Source: Nocardioides sp. URHA0020 (GTDB taxonomy: Bacteria > Actinomycetota > Actinomycetes > Propionibacteriales > Nocardioidaceae). From it: a stretch of DNA of 64,000 bases. The position numbers and the translations under genes were made by a program. How positions within the stretch are numbered: the first letter of the stretch is position 1; each line of letters starts with the position of its first letter. Below, piece after piece: positions 24,250-32,584 of this stretch. The notes beneath the pieces are model-generated. The model saw only the letters and a program-made list of their open reading frames with translations. It did not search any database and was not told the DNA's origin. The DNA lies in NCBI RefSeq assembly GCF_000620705.1, contig NZ_KK211172.1:132431-196430 (forward strand). The letters are read 5' to 3'.

Positions 24250-26046
24250 GTGCGTGAGTTCTCGACCCCCCTGACGACCGAGATCCCCTCCGTCGGCAAC
24301 CTCACCGACGACGTGGTGACCAACGCCCGCGAAGCCGGATCAGCAGTGCAGTTCAGCCGTCGTACGGCGGCGGCAGGCGCCTGGGAGGAGGTCACCACCG
24401 CGGAGTTCCTGGCCGAGGTGAGTGCTGTCGCGAAGGGCCTGATCGCCGCCGGCATCGAGGTCGGCGACCGGGTCGCCCTGATCTCCAAGACCCGCTACGA
24501 GTGGACGTTGCTCGACTACGCGATCTGGTTCGCCGGCGCGGTCACGGTGCCGATCTACGAGACGTCGTCGGCCGAGCAGGTGCACTGGATCCTCAGCGAC
24601 TCCGGCGCTCGCGCCGTGGTCACCGAGACGCCCGACCACCTGGCCCGGGTGCGCGAGGTCCGCGGTGACCTGGACGACCTCAACCACGTCTGGTCCCTCA
24701 CCGACAACGCCGTCGACACGTTGAGCCGGCTCGGCGGTGACATCTCCGACGAGGAGCTGGAGCGGCGGCGTACGACGGCCACCCCCCTCGACCTCGCCAC
24801 GCTCATCTACACCTCCGGCACGACCGGACGCCCCAAGGGCTGCATGCTCACCCACGGCAACTTCATGTTCGAGCTGGGGGTCGCGGTCGACGAGCTCGAC
24901 GAGCTCTTCCTCGACCACGAGGGCGCGACGCTGCTCTTCCTGCCGCTGGCGCACGTCTTCGCGCGGATCATCCAGGTCGGCTGCATCAAGTCACGCACGC
25001 GCCTGGGCCACTCGGCCGACATCAAGCAGCTGCTCCCCGACCTGGCGGAGTTCCAGCCCACCTTCATCCTCGCGGTCCCCCGGGTCTTCGAGAAGGTCTT
25101 CAACACCGCCTCGCAGCGGGCCACCGCCGACGGTCGCGGGAAGATCTTCGACGCCGCCGCCGAGACGGCCATCGCCTACTCCCGTGGCATCGAGCGGGGC
25201 AAGGTCCCGGTCCGGGTCCGCGCCAAGCACGCGGTCTTCGACAAGCTGGTCTACGGCAAGCTGCGCACCGCTCTCGGCGGCGAGTGCAAGTACGCCATCT
25301 CCGGCGGCGCTCCCCTCGGCGAGCGGCTGGGCCACTTCTACCGCGGCATCGGCCTGGTCGTCCTGGAGGGCTACGGCCTCACCGAGACGACGGCGGCGCT
25401 GAGCGCGAACCTGCCCGACGCGACGAAGATCGGCACCGTGGGCCGTCCGCTGCCCGGCACCGCCGTACGCGTGGCCGACGACGGCGAGCTGCTCTTCCGT
25501 GGCGGCCAGGTGATGGCCGGCTACTGGCGCAACGAGGCCGCCACCGCCGAGGTCATGGAGCGCGACGGGTGGTTCCACACCGGTGACCTCGGCGAGGTCG
25601 ACGACGAGGGATTCGTGCGGATCACCGGGCGCAAGAAGGAGATCCTAGTGACCGCGGGCGGCAAGAACGTCGCGCCGGCGGTCCTCGAGGACCGGCTGCG
25701 CGGCCACCTGCTGGTCGACCAGTGCATCGTCGTGGGTGACGGCCAGCCGTTCATCGCGGCGTTGGTCACCCTCGACCGCGACTCCGTGACGATGTGGGCG
25801 CACCAGCACGGCAAGAGCACCGACATCGCCGCCCTGGTCGACGACCCCGACCTGCGGGCCGAGGTCGAGTCCGCCGTCGAGGAGGCCAACAAGGCCGTCT
25901 CGAAGGCCGAGTCGATCCGCAAGTTCACGATCCTCCCGGACGAGTGGACCGAGGAGGGTGGGCAGCTCACGCCCAGCCTCAAGCTCAAGCGCAACGTCGT
26001 GATGCGCGAGCTCAAGGACGAGGTCGCCGCACTGTACGTCGGCTGA
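24250..26046 (+). CDS. fadD15: Long-chain fatty acid--CoA ligase (AMP-binding, FadD15-like)
   Basis: A 598-aa acyl-adenylate-forming enzyme. The P-loop YTSGTTGRPKGCMLTHGN is near residues 190-207, followed by LPLAHVFARIIQ and EGYGLTETTAALSANLP, WFHTGDLGEVDDEGFVRITG and GRKKEILVTAGGKNVAP. The C-terminal catalytic Lys region is LTPSLKLKRNVV. It would activate long-chain fatty acids to acyl-CoA at the membrane. The GTG start at 24250 follows directly on the intergenic region shared with the divergent SRPBCC gene. The assignment to the FadD15 subgroup rests on length and synteny. Confidence 0.92.
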   Translation: MREFSTPLTTEIPSVGNLTDDVVTNAREAGSAVQFSRRTAAAGAWEEVTTAEFLAEVSAVAKGLIAAGIEVGDRVALISKTRYEWTLLDYAIWFAGAVTVPIYETSSAEQVHWILSDSGARAVVTETPDHLARVREVRGDLDDLNHVWSLTDNAVDTLSRLGGDISDEELERRRTTATPLDLATLIYTSGTTGRPKGCMLTHGNFMFELGVAVDELDELFLDHEGATLLFLPLAHVFARIIQVGCIKSRTRLGHSADIKQLLPDLAEFQPTFILAVPRVFEKVFNTASQRATADGRGKIFDAAAETAIAYSRGIERGKVPVRVRAKHAVFDKLVYGKLRTALGGECKYAISGGAPLGERLGHFYRGIGLVVLEGYGLTETTAALSANLPDATKIGTVGRPLPGTAVRVADDGELLFRGGQVMAGYWRNEAATAEVMERDGWFHTGDLGEVDDEGFVRITGRKKEILVTAGGKNVAPAVLEDRLRGHLLVDQCIVVGDGQPFIAALVTLDRDSVTMWAHQHGKSTDIAALVDDPDLRAEVESAVEEANKAVSKAESIRKFTILPDEWTEEGGQLTPSLKLKRNVVMRELKDEVAALYVG

Positions 26047-26175
26047 CCAGGCCGGCCGCTGCTACCACCCGCGGCGCCCCTCCGTGGGCGTAAACGGGGA
26101 CCCGCCGGCTCCGGTCCAGACCACTAGAACATGTTTCGGACAGATGTGGTCGAGAGACCCTAATCTGCTCCTGCT

Positions 26176-26199
26176 CAACCCCGGCGGGGGCGGGGGTTG
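26176..26199 (+). promoter_or_regulatory. Hairpin in the leader of the Tad operon
   Basis: CAACCCC and GGGGTTG form a 7-bp stem around a 10-nt G-rich loop, in the 235-bp gap between fadD and cpaB. It could be the fadD terminator or part of a structured cpaB leader. No T-tract follows. Confidence 0.35.
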
Positions 26200-26244
26200 G
26201 CGGCCTTCCGCCGCTGCCCATTTACGTCCGACCGCGCCCGGTTG

Positions 26245-26266
26245 CCCGAGCGCGGTCCCGCTCGGG
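26245..26266 (+). promoter_or_regulatory. Hairpin overlapping the cpaB ribosome-binding site
   Basis: CCCGAGCG (26245-26252) and CGCTCGGG (26259-26266) form an 8-bp perfect stem with a 6-nt loop. The 3' arm shares its last GGG with the only Shine-Dalgarno-like sequence, GGGAAGG (26264-26270), 11 nt before the GTG start. Folding would hide part of the ribosome-binding site of the first Tad gene. Confidence 0.45.
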
Positions 26267-26281
26267 AAGGTCTTGGCGACC

Positions 26282-27007
26282 GTGGCTCATCGGAAGTTCC
26301 TCCTCATCGGAGCGGTCCTCGCGGCCGTGGCCGGCGCGGCCCTCGTGTTCCTCTACGTGCGCTCCGCCGATGCCCGCGCGGAGAGCCGGTTCGACACCAT
26401 CCAGGTCCTGCGCGCCACGGCGCCCATCGAGGCGGGCGAGACCCTCACCGCGGCGTCGCAGGGCGGCAAGATCGCGCTGCAGAACGTCCCGCGCGACCAG
26501 GTCCTGCCCGACGCGCTGAGCAGCATCGACTCGCTCGGCGACCAGGTGGCGCTCGTCAAGATCTACCCCGGCGAGCAGATCATCTCGTCCAAGTTCGGCA
26601 GCACCGCGGTGGCACCCAGCGCCCTCCAGATCCCCAAGGGCCAGATCGCGATCTCGGTGAACCTCGCCGACACGGCCCGGGTGGCCGGCTTCGTCAACCC
26701 GGGCTCCGAGGTCGCCATCTTCCTCAACGGCACGGACGACAAGGGGCCCTACACCCGGCTGCTGCTCGACCGGGTCACCGTGATCGGCGTCGGCTCCACG
26801 ACGCCGGTGGCGACCACGACCACCGGCGAGGACGGTCAGGCGACCACCGAGTCGCTCCCCCGCACGCTCATGACCCTGGCGCTGGACCAGAAGGACGCCG
26901 AGCGGGTGATGTTCGCCAGCACCAACGGCGAGCTGGCGTTCGCGCTCCTCACCAGCGACAGCAAGCTCGCACCGGAGGACGGCGTGGACGCCAAGTCGCT
27001 GTTCTGA
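26282..27007 (+). CDS. cpaB: Flp pilus assembly protein CpaB/RcpC
   Basis: A 241-aa secreted or membrane-anchored protein. A single N-terminal helix (RKFLLIGAVLAAVAGAALVFLYV) is followed by an SAF domain (VLRATAPIEAGETLTAAS, EQIISSKFG) and a CpaB-type C-terminal domain (GQIAISVNLADTARVAGFVNPGSEVAIFLNG, split by the reader into its known blocks). It acts outside the membrane in Tad pilus assembly. GTG 26282 is chosen because it places the membrane helix next to a short basic N-terminus; TTG at 26273 is an alternative. It is the first gene of the Tad operon. Confidence 0.85.
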   Translation: MAHRKFLLIGAVLAAVAGAALVFLYVRSADARAESRFDTIQVLRATAPIEAGETLTAASQGGKIALQNVPRDQVLPDALSSIDSLGDQVALVKIYPGEQIISSKFGSTAVAPSALQIPKGQIAISVNLADTARVAGFVNPGSEVAIFLNGTDDKGPYTRLLLDRVTVIGVGSTTPVATTTTGEDGQATTESLPRTLMTLALDQKDAERVMFASTNGELAFALLTSDSKLAPEDGVDAKSLF

Positions 27008-27073
27008 CCCGTCACACCAGCACGGTTCCAGCGCACCAGGGACCGTGAGCACCACCTTGGAGGGAAGCTCGCA

Positions 27074-28264
27074 ATGCCGATCGTCGTAGACCCGGACAGT
27101 GGCGCCGTCGCCGCGCTCCTGGCCACCCTGCCCGCCACCGCTCAGGGGTCTGCCCACGGCGTACCGAACGGGGAGCGCCTCCTGAGGTGGCTCGACGAGC
27201 ACCCGACCGAGTACGTCGTCGTCATCGGCCCCAGCATCCCGCTGGAGGAGGCGCTGCTGCTGTGCGAGCGGCTCCGGGTAACGCGCCCCGCGCTGAGCCT
27301 GGTGCTGGTGCGGCCCAAGCTCGAGGCCGCCATGCTCACGCGAGCGATGGCCGCAGGTGTCCGTGAGGTCGTCGCCGTGGGCGACACCGCCGGTCTCCTG
27401 GGCTCGGTGTCCCGCGCCGAGGAGCTGCACCTGGCCCTGCGCGGACCCGGTAGCGCCGGTCCGTCCGGCCGGATCGTCACCGTCTTCTCCCCCAAGGGGG
27501 GCGTCGGCAAGACCACGCTGGCGGTCAACCTGGCCGTGGCGCTCAGCAAGGGCGGCACCAAGCAGGTCTGCCTGGTCGACCTCGACCTCGCCTTCGGCGA
27601 CGTGGCGATCACCCTGCAGCTGCTGCCCACGCACTCGATCGAGCACGCGATCGGGTCGGAGATGGCCGTCGACCTCCCGCTGGTCCAGAGCCTGCTCACC
27701 AAGCACGAGGCATCGATCATGGTGCTGGCGCCGCCGAACCATCCCGACGTCCGCGAGCGGATCACGGCACTGCTCGTCTCCCGAATCCTCGGGGCGCTGC
27801 GCACCGGGTTCGACTACATCGTGGTCGACACGGCTCCCGACTTCGACGAGCACACGCTGACCGCGCTCGACGAGACCGACGAGTGCGTCATGGTCGCGAC
27901 GCTGGACCTGCCGACGCTGAAGAACGTCAAGATCGGGCTGGCCACGCTGGACTCGCTGGCGATCGCCGCGGGTCACCACCACGTCGTGCTCAACCACGCC
28001 GACGAGGACACCGGGCTGTCGATCCAGCAGGCCGAGGAGATCCTGGGTCGCACCATCCAGGTCCGGATGCAGAGCTCGATCGACGTCGCGCGGTCCACCA
28101 ACCTGGGCGTGCCGATCATGTCGAGCCAACCCGACCACGCGGTGAGCAACGCCATCCGTGGGCTGGCCGCCCAGCTGGCCGGCGGCACCGGCGAGCCGCA
28201 CGCCGTCGTCGAGGACGACCGCCCCTCCCGCAGGTCCAGCCGCCGGATGAAGCTGCGGAGATGA
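27074..28264 (+). CDS. cpaE: Tad pilus localisation ATPase CpaE/TadZ
   Basis: A 396-aa MinD/ParA-like ATPase. The N-terminal 130 residues are an atypical receiver-like domain (VVIGPSIPLEEALLLCERL, LVLVRPKLEAAMLTRAM) without a clear phosphoacceptor. The P-loop FSPKGGVGKTTLAVNL follows near 140, with LVDLDLAFGDVAITLQLLP and DYIVVDTAPDFDEHTL. It probably positions the pilus machine in the cell. ATG 27074 is preceded by GGAGGGA. The C-terminus is basic (RRSSRRMKLRR). It lies 4 nt upstream of cpaF. Confidence 0.9.
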   Translation: MPIVVDPDSGAVAALLATLPATAQGSAHGVPNGERLLRWLDEHPTEYVVVIGPSIPLEEALLLCERLRVTRPALSLVLVRPKLEAAMLTRAMAAGVREVVAVGDTAGLLGSVSRAEELHLALRGPGSAGPSGRIVTVFSPKGGVGKTTLAVNLAVALSKGGTKQVCLVDLDLAFGDVAITLQLLPTHSIEHAIGSEMAVDLPLVQSLLTKHEASIMVLAPPNHPDVRERITALLVSRILGALRTGFDYIVVDTAPDFDEHTLTALDETDECVMVATLDLPTLKNVKIGLATLDSLAIAAGHHHVVLNHADEDTGLSIQQAEEILGRTIQVRMQSSIDVARSTNLGVPIMSSQPDHAVSNAIRGLAAQLAGGTGEPHAVVEDDRPSRRSSRRMKLRR

Positions 28265-28268
28265 CGCG

Positions 28269-29726
28269 ATGAGCACCCTGTCCGAGCGACTCGCCGCACT
28301 GCGCCAGGCGCAGCAGTCGACTGCGCCCGCAGCCACGGCCCGGCACGACGTCGTCGAGACCCAGGCGGACACGCCGAGCGGTGGCAAGCGGCGGTCGACC
28401 CCGCCGCCGGCCGAGGTGCAGGCTCCGGTCCGTGTCGGCCGGGCCGGGGCGGACGAGGACCGGCTCGACGAGGTCCGGGCGACCGTGCACGGCGAGCTCC
28501 TCAAGACCCTCGGCCCGCAGCTCTACGAGTCCGACCTGGACGAGGACGAGCTCGACCAGGAGCTCCGCACGATCCTCGCCGACGTGCTCGGCGCGCAGGA
28601 GCGCCCGCTCAGCGCGAGCGACCGGCTCCGGGTCACCCAGGAGATCCGCGACGACATCATCGGCTACGGCCCGATCGAGCCCTTCCTGCACGACGTGGAG
28701 GTCTCCGAGGTCATGGTCAACGGCCCCGACAGCATCTTCGTCGAGCGCAACGGCCGACTGACGGCCGTGCCCGCCCGGTTCACCGACGAGAACCACCTGC
28801 GACGCACGATCGACAAGATCGTCTCCCGGGTGGGACGACGCGTCGACGAGTCCAGCCCGATGGTCGACGCGCGGCTGCCCGACGGGTCCCGGGTCAACGC
28901 CGTGGTCCCGCCGCTGGCGGTCGACGGCTCCATCCTCACGATCCGCAAGTTCGCCGCCGACCCCTTCACCGCCGACGACCTGGTGCGCTTCGGCACGCTC
29001 ACCCGCACGGCGGCGGACTTCCTGGACGCCTGCGTGCGCGGCCGCCTCAACGTCGTGGTGTCCGGCAGCACGGGCGCCGGCAAGACCACCACGCTCAACG
29101 TGCTGTCCTCCTTCATCCCCACCGACGAGCGCATCGTCACCATCGAGGACGCGGCCGAGCTCCAGCTGCACCAGGACCACGTCGTGCGCCTGGAGTCCCG
29201 GCCCTCCAACATCGAGGGCAAGGGCGCGGTCACGATCCGCGACCTGGTCAAGAACAGCCTGCGCATGCGGCCCGACCGGATCATCGTCGGCGAGGTCCGC
29301 GACGCCTCCGCGCTCGACATGCTCCAGGCCATGAACACCGGCCACGACGGCTCCATCTGCACCGTGCACTCCAACGGTCCCCGCGACACGCTGTCGCGCG
29401 TCGAGACGATGGTGCTGATGGCCGGCATGGACCTGCCCATCCGCGCGATCCGCGAGCAGGTCGCCTCCGCGGTCGACCTGATCGTGCACCAGTCCCGCTT
29501 CCGCGACGGCAGCCGACGCATCACCCACGTGACCGAGGTGGAGCGCATGGAGGGCGAGATCATCACGCTCCAGGACATCTTCGTCTTCGACCACTCGCAG
29601 GGCTACGACAACGACGGGCGCGTGCTCGGCCGGCTGCGCTCGACCGGGCTGCGGCCCAAGCTGCTGGACAAGCTGCACGAGTCCAACGTCCACGTCGACC
29701 CGATGATCTTCGCGACCGCCGGGTGA
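28269..29726 (+). CDS. cpaF: Tad secretion ATPase CpaF/TadA
   Basis: A 485-aa type II/IV secretion ATPase that powers Flp pilus assembly at the inner face of the membrane. An N-terminal variable region (1-100) precedes the conserved IGYGPIEPFLHDVEVSEVMV. The Walker A motif VSGSTGAGKTTTLNVL is near 265, with the Asp box RIVTIEDAAELQ and Walker B RIIVGEVRDASALDMLQ followed by NTGHDGSICTVHSN. All catalytic elements are intact. The junctions before cpaF and before the next gene are both TGACGCGATGA, giving 4-nt gaps and tight coupling. Confidence 0.95.
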   Translation: MSTLSERLAALRQAQQSTAPAATARHDVVETQADTPSGGKRRSTPPPAEVQAPVRVGRAGADEDRLDEVRATVHGELLKTLGPQLYESDLDEDELDQELRTILADVLGAQERPLSASDRLRVTQEIRDDIIGYGPIEPFLHDVEVSEVMVNGPDSIFVERNGRLTAVPARFTDENHLRRTIDKIVSRVGRRVDESSPMVDARLPDGSRVNAVVPPLAVDGSILTIRKFAADPFTADDLVRFGTLTRTAADFLDACVRGRLNVVVSGSTGAGKTTTLNVLSSFIPTDERIVTIEDAAELQLHQDHVVRLESRPSNIEGKGAVTIRDLVKNSLRMRPDRIIVGEVRDASALDMLQAMNTGHDGSICTVHSNGPRDTLSRVETMVLMAGMDLPIRAIREQVASAVDLIVHQSRFRDGSRRITHVTEVERMEGEIITLQDIFVFDHSQGYDNDGRVLGRLRSTGLRPKLLDKLHESNVHVDPMIFATAG

Positions 29727-29730
29727 CGCG

Positions 29731-31659
29731 ATGACCTCACAGACACCCCGGCTCCGGAGAGCGCGGCGTACGGCGCGCGCGGCACTCGCGTGCGTCCTCG
29801 CTGGTGCTTGCGTCGCAGGGCCGCTAGTTGCGGGGCCGGCGGCAGCAGCAGCCGACGACTCCGGGGCCGGGGTCACCCACGTCGAGGCGGCCGACGGCCG
29901 GCTCAGCGTGCTGGTGGCCGTGCCCCCGAAGGTCACGGTGGACCTCGATGCCGTGACCGTGCAGGTCGACGGCAAGGACGCCACCGCTGACGCCGAGCCG
30001 GCCGGCGACACGGGCCGGGTGCGGCGCACGGTGGTCCTCGCCATCGACTCCAGCAGCTCGATGAAGGGCGAGCGCGCGGCCGCCGCGCGCGACGCCGCCC
30101 TGACCTTCCTCGGCACGGTCCCCGCCGACGTGTACGTCGGGGTCGTCAGCTTCGACGGCGAGGTCTCCAGTCCCCTGGAGCCGAGCCTGGACCGCGACGA
30201 GGCCCGCTCGGTGATCAAGGGCCTCGAGCTCGGCAAGGGCACGCACCTGTTCGAGGGCGTCGAGGCCGCGATCGCCATGGCCGGCGATGACGGGCAGCGC
30301 TCGCTGGTCGTCCTCTCCGACGGCGCCGACACCACCGACACTCCCGTCACAGAGGTCACGGCATCGCTCAAGAAGAGCGAGGTGCTGCTCGACGCCGTGT
30401 CGATCGACTCGCGGGACCCCTCGCTCGCGACGCTCGCGGCCGCCGGCCACGGCCAGGTCATCAGCGCCCGGCCGGACGCGCTCGCCGCAGCGTTCACCCG
30501 GGAGGCCGACGCCCTCGGACGTCAGGTGCTCGTCACCGTCACCGTGCCCGACGCCGTCACGGCGACCGAGGCCAACGTGACCGTCACGCTGCCGACGGAC
30601 GGCGCACCGCTCGAGGCGACGGCGTACACGACCGTGCGCGAGCAGCAGACGTCGTCCTCCTCGGTGTCCGCAGCCGCCGTCGCCGTGAGCTCGTTCGACC
30701 CGCCCTCGTGGGTCGTGTACGCCGGCATCGCGGCCGTCGGGGTCGCGCTCCTGCTGCTGCTCCTGCTGCTCGTGCCGGCGGCGCCGAAGGCCATCACTCC
30801 CGCCGAGCGCGTCGCGGCGTACATCGGCGGCCAGCAGGGCGCCACGCAGTCCCGACAGGTGGAGCCGCTCGCCCCCGTGCGCGAGGCCGCGACCCGGATG
30901 CTCAGCCGCAACCGCGGTCTCGAGGAGCGCATCGGCCTGCGCCTCGAGGGTGCGGGCAGCGAGCTCCGGCCGCCGGAGTGGCTGCTGGTCCACGCCGCGA
31001 TCGCGGTGGCCGCCACCCTGCTCGGGCTGCTGCTCGGGGGCGTGGTCCTGGGCGCGATCGGCCTGGCACTCGGCGTCTTCGGTCCCTGGATCTTCCTGGG
31101 GATCCGACGCACCCGCCGGCGCAAGGCCTTCAACGCCGCCCTGCCCGACGCGCTGCAGCTGATGTCCGGGGCCCTGGAGGCCGGCCTGTCGCTCTCGCAG
31201 TCGGCCGACACCATCGTCAAGGAGGGCATCGAGCCGATCGCCTCGGAGTTCCGCCGGGCCCTGGTCGAGACCCGCCTCGGTGTCGACCTCGAGGACGCTC
31301 TCGAGGGCGTCGCCGAGCGCCTCGTGAGCGAAGACCTGGCGTGGGTCGTCATGGCGATCCGAATCCAGCGCCCCATCGGCGGCAACCTGGCCGAGCTCCT
31401 CGGGACGGTGGCAGCGACGATGCGCGAGCGTGAGTACATGCGCCGCCAGGTCGCGGCCCTCGCCGCGGAGGGCAAGCTGTCGGCGTACGTGCTCGGCGGG
31501 CTGCCGCCGCTCTTCCTCGTCTACCTGTTGCTGACCCAGCGGGACTACGTGATGCCGCTCTTCACGACGCCCATGGGCCTCGTGATGCTCGGCGGCGCGA
31601 GCCTCCTGCTCTTCGTCGGCGTCTTCTGGATGAGCAAGCTGATCAAGGTGGAGGTCTGA
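29731..31659 (+). CDS. Fusion of a secreted VWA domain with TadB (type II secretion F domain)
   Basis: A 642-aa two-part protein. Residues 1-40 are a signal peptide (ALACVLAGACVAGPLVAGP). A von Willebrand A domain spans about 88-260, with MIDAS DSSSSMKGE near 105 and VLSDGADTTDT. A hydrophobic helix lies near 328-348. The C-terminal 300 residues are TadB: helices near 422-460, then LPDALQLMSGALEAGLSLSQ and IQRPIGGNLAELLGTVA, and two final helices. TadB is the membrane platform of the Tad pilus. The VWA part would sit outside the membrane and bind a metal-dependent ligand, perhaps a pilin. The reading frame is uninterrupted. Confidence 0.87.
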   Translation: MTSQTPRLRRARRTARAALACVLAGACVAGPLVAGPAAAAADDSGAGVTHVEAADGRLSVLVAVPPKVTVDLDAVTVQVDGKDATADAEPAGDTGRVRRTVVLAIDSSSSMKGERAAAARDAALTFLGTVPADVYVGVVSFDGEVSSPLEPSLDRDEARSVIKGLELGKGTHLFEGVEAAIAMAGDDGQRSLVVLSDGADTTDTPVTEVTASLKKSEVLLDAVSIDSRDPSLATLAAAGHGQVISARPDALAAAFTREADALGRQVLVTVTVPDAVTATEANVTVTLPTDGAPLEATAYTTVREQQTSSSSVSAAAVAVSSFDPPSWVVYAGIAAVGVALLLLLLLLVPAAPKAITPAERVAAYIGGQQGATQSRQVEPLAPVREAATRMLSRNRGLEERIGLRLEGAGSELRPPEWLLVHAAIAVAATLLGLLLGGVVLGAIGLALGVFGPWIFLGIRRTRRRKAFNAALPDALQLMSGALEAGLSLSQSADTIVKEGIEPIASEFRRALVETRLGVDLEDALEGVAERLVSEDLAWVVMAIRIQRPIGGNLAELLGTVAATMREREYMRRQVAALAAEGKLSAYVLGGLPPLFLVYLLLTQRDYVMPLFTTPMGLVMLGGASLLLFVGVFWMSKLIKVEV

Positions 31660-31660
31660 G

Positions 31661-32584
31661 ATGATCCTGCTCTTCGTGCTGGGGGTCGGCCTGGTCGGCG
31701 TGGCCCTGGCCCTCGTGTCGGTGGCCCTGCGCCCCGGCGTGCAACCCGGAGGCGTGGCCCGCTCGATCGCCGTCCTGGAGTCGATCACCTCGCCTGCCCC
31801 GGTCGAGCTCACGCGGGAGGTGGACCCGCCCTTCGGCGAGCGGATCATCGAACCGCTGCGTCGACGAGCACTGGCCGTCGGCCGACGCCTGACCGGCGCC
31901 GACTCGAGCGACCGGATCCGCCACAAGCTCGACCTTGCCGGCAACCCGGCGGGCTGGACGGTCGACCGGGTCGTCTCGGCCAAGGTCCTGTGCACTGCCG
32001 TCGCCTTCACCGTCGCGCTGGCCGCCTCGCTCGTGCTCGGGACCTCCCCGACCACGCGGATCGCGCTCCTCGCGATCGGGGCAGCGGTCGGCTGGTTCGG
32101 CCCCAACCTCTACCTCTACCAGCGCACCTACGAGCGCACCGAGCAGATGCAGCGGGAGCTCCCCGACTCGATCGACCTGCTCACGATCTGCGTGGAGTCC
32201 GGACTGGGCTTCGACGCCGCGATCCAGCAGGTGGCTCGCCGGACTGAAGGCCCGCTGGCCGACGAGTTCAACCGGATGCTCCACGAGATGCAGATCGGCA
32301 TGGGCCGTGGTGACGCGCTGCGGGCCCTCAGCGAGCGCAGCAACGTCGTGGACGTGCGGTCGTTCGTGGGAGCCATGGCGCAGGCCGACTCCTTCGGCAT
32401 CCCCATCGCCCAGGTGCTGCGCACCCAGTCGCACGAGATGCGGGTGCGCCGCCGCCAGCGGGCCGAGCAGCGCGCGCAGCAGGTGCCGGTCAAGATCACC
32501 GTGCCGCTGATCTTCTGCATCCTCCCGTGCCTCTTCATCGCCGTCATGGGACCCGCGGCGATCTCGATCATGGCGTCCTTCTGA
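31661..32584 (+). CDS. tadC: Tad pilus platform protein TadC
   Basis: A 307-aa inner-membrane protein with a type II secretion F domain. One helix at the N-terminus (LFVLGVGLVGVALALVSVAL), a cytosolic stretch, two central helices (VLCTAVAFTVALAASLVLG and IALLAIGAAVGWFGP), then ELPDSIDLLTICVESGLGFD and MAQADSFGIPIAQVLRTQS, and a last helix. It pairs with TadB under the CpaF ATPase. It starts 1 nt after the stop of the VWA-TadB gene, and its stop overlaps the start of the histidine kinase gene by one base (TGATG). Confidence 0.92.
   Translation: MILLFVLGVGLVGVALALVSVALRPGVQPGGVARSIAVLESITSPAPVELTREVDPPFGERIIEPLRRRALAVGRRLTGADSSDRIRHKLDLAGNPAGWTVDRVVSAKVLCTAVAFTVALAASLVLGTSPTTRIALLAIGAAVGWFGPNLYLYQRTYERTEQMQRELPDSIDLLTICVESGLGFDAAIQQVARRTEGPLADEFNRMLHEMQIGMGRGDALRALSERSNVVDVRSFVGAMAQADSFGIPIAQVLRTQSHEMRVRRRQRAEQRAQQVPVKITVPLIFCILPCLFIAVMGPAAISIMASF

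Noticed and set aside
26120..26150. AGAACATGTTTC upstream of the Tad operon as a LexA (SOS) box
   Set aside because: The actinobacterial box needs GAAC-N4-GTTC; here the right half is shifted by one base and does not match.
26047..26281. A c-di-GMP riboswitch before cpaB, as found before some pilus genes
   Set aside because: The conserved blocks of the GEMM families could not be found; only simple hairpins are visible.
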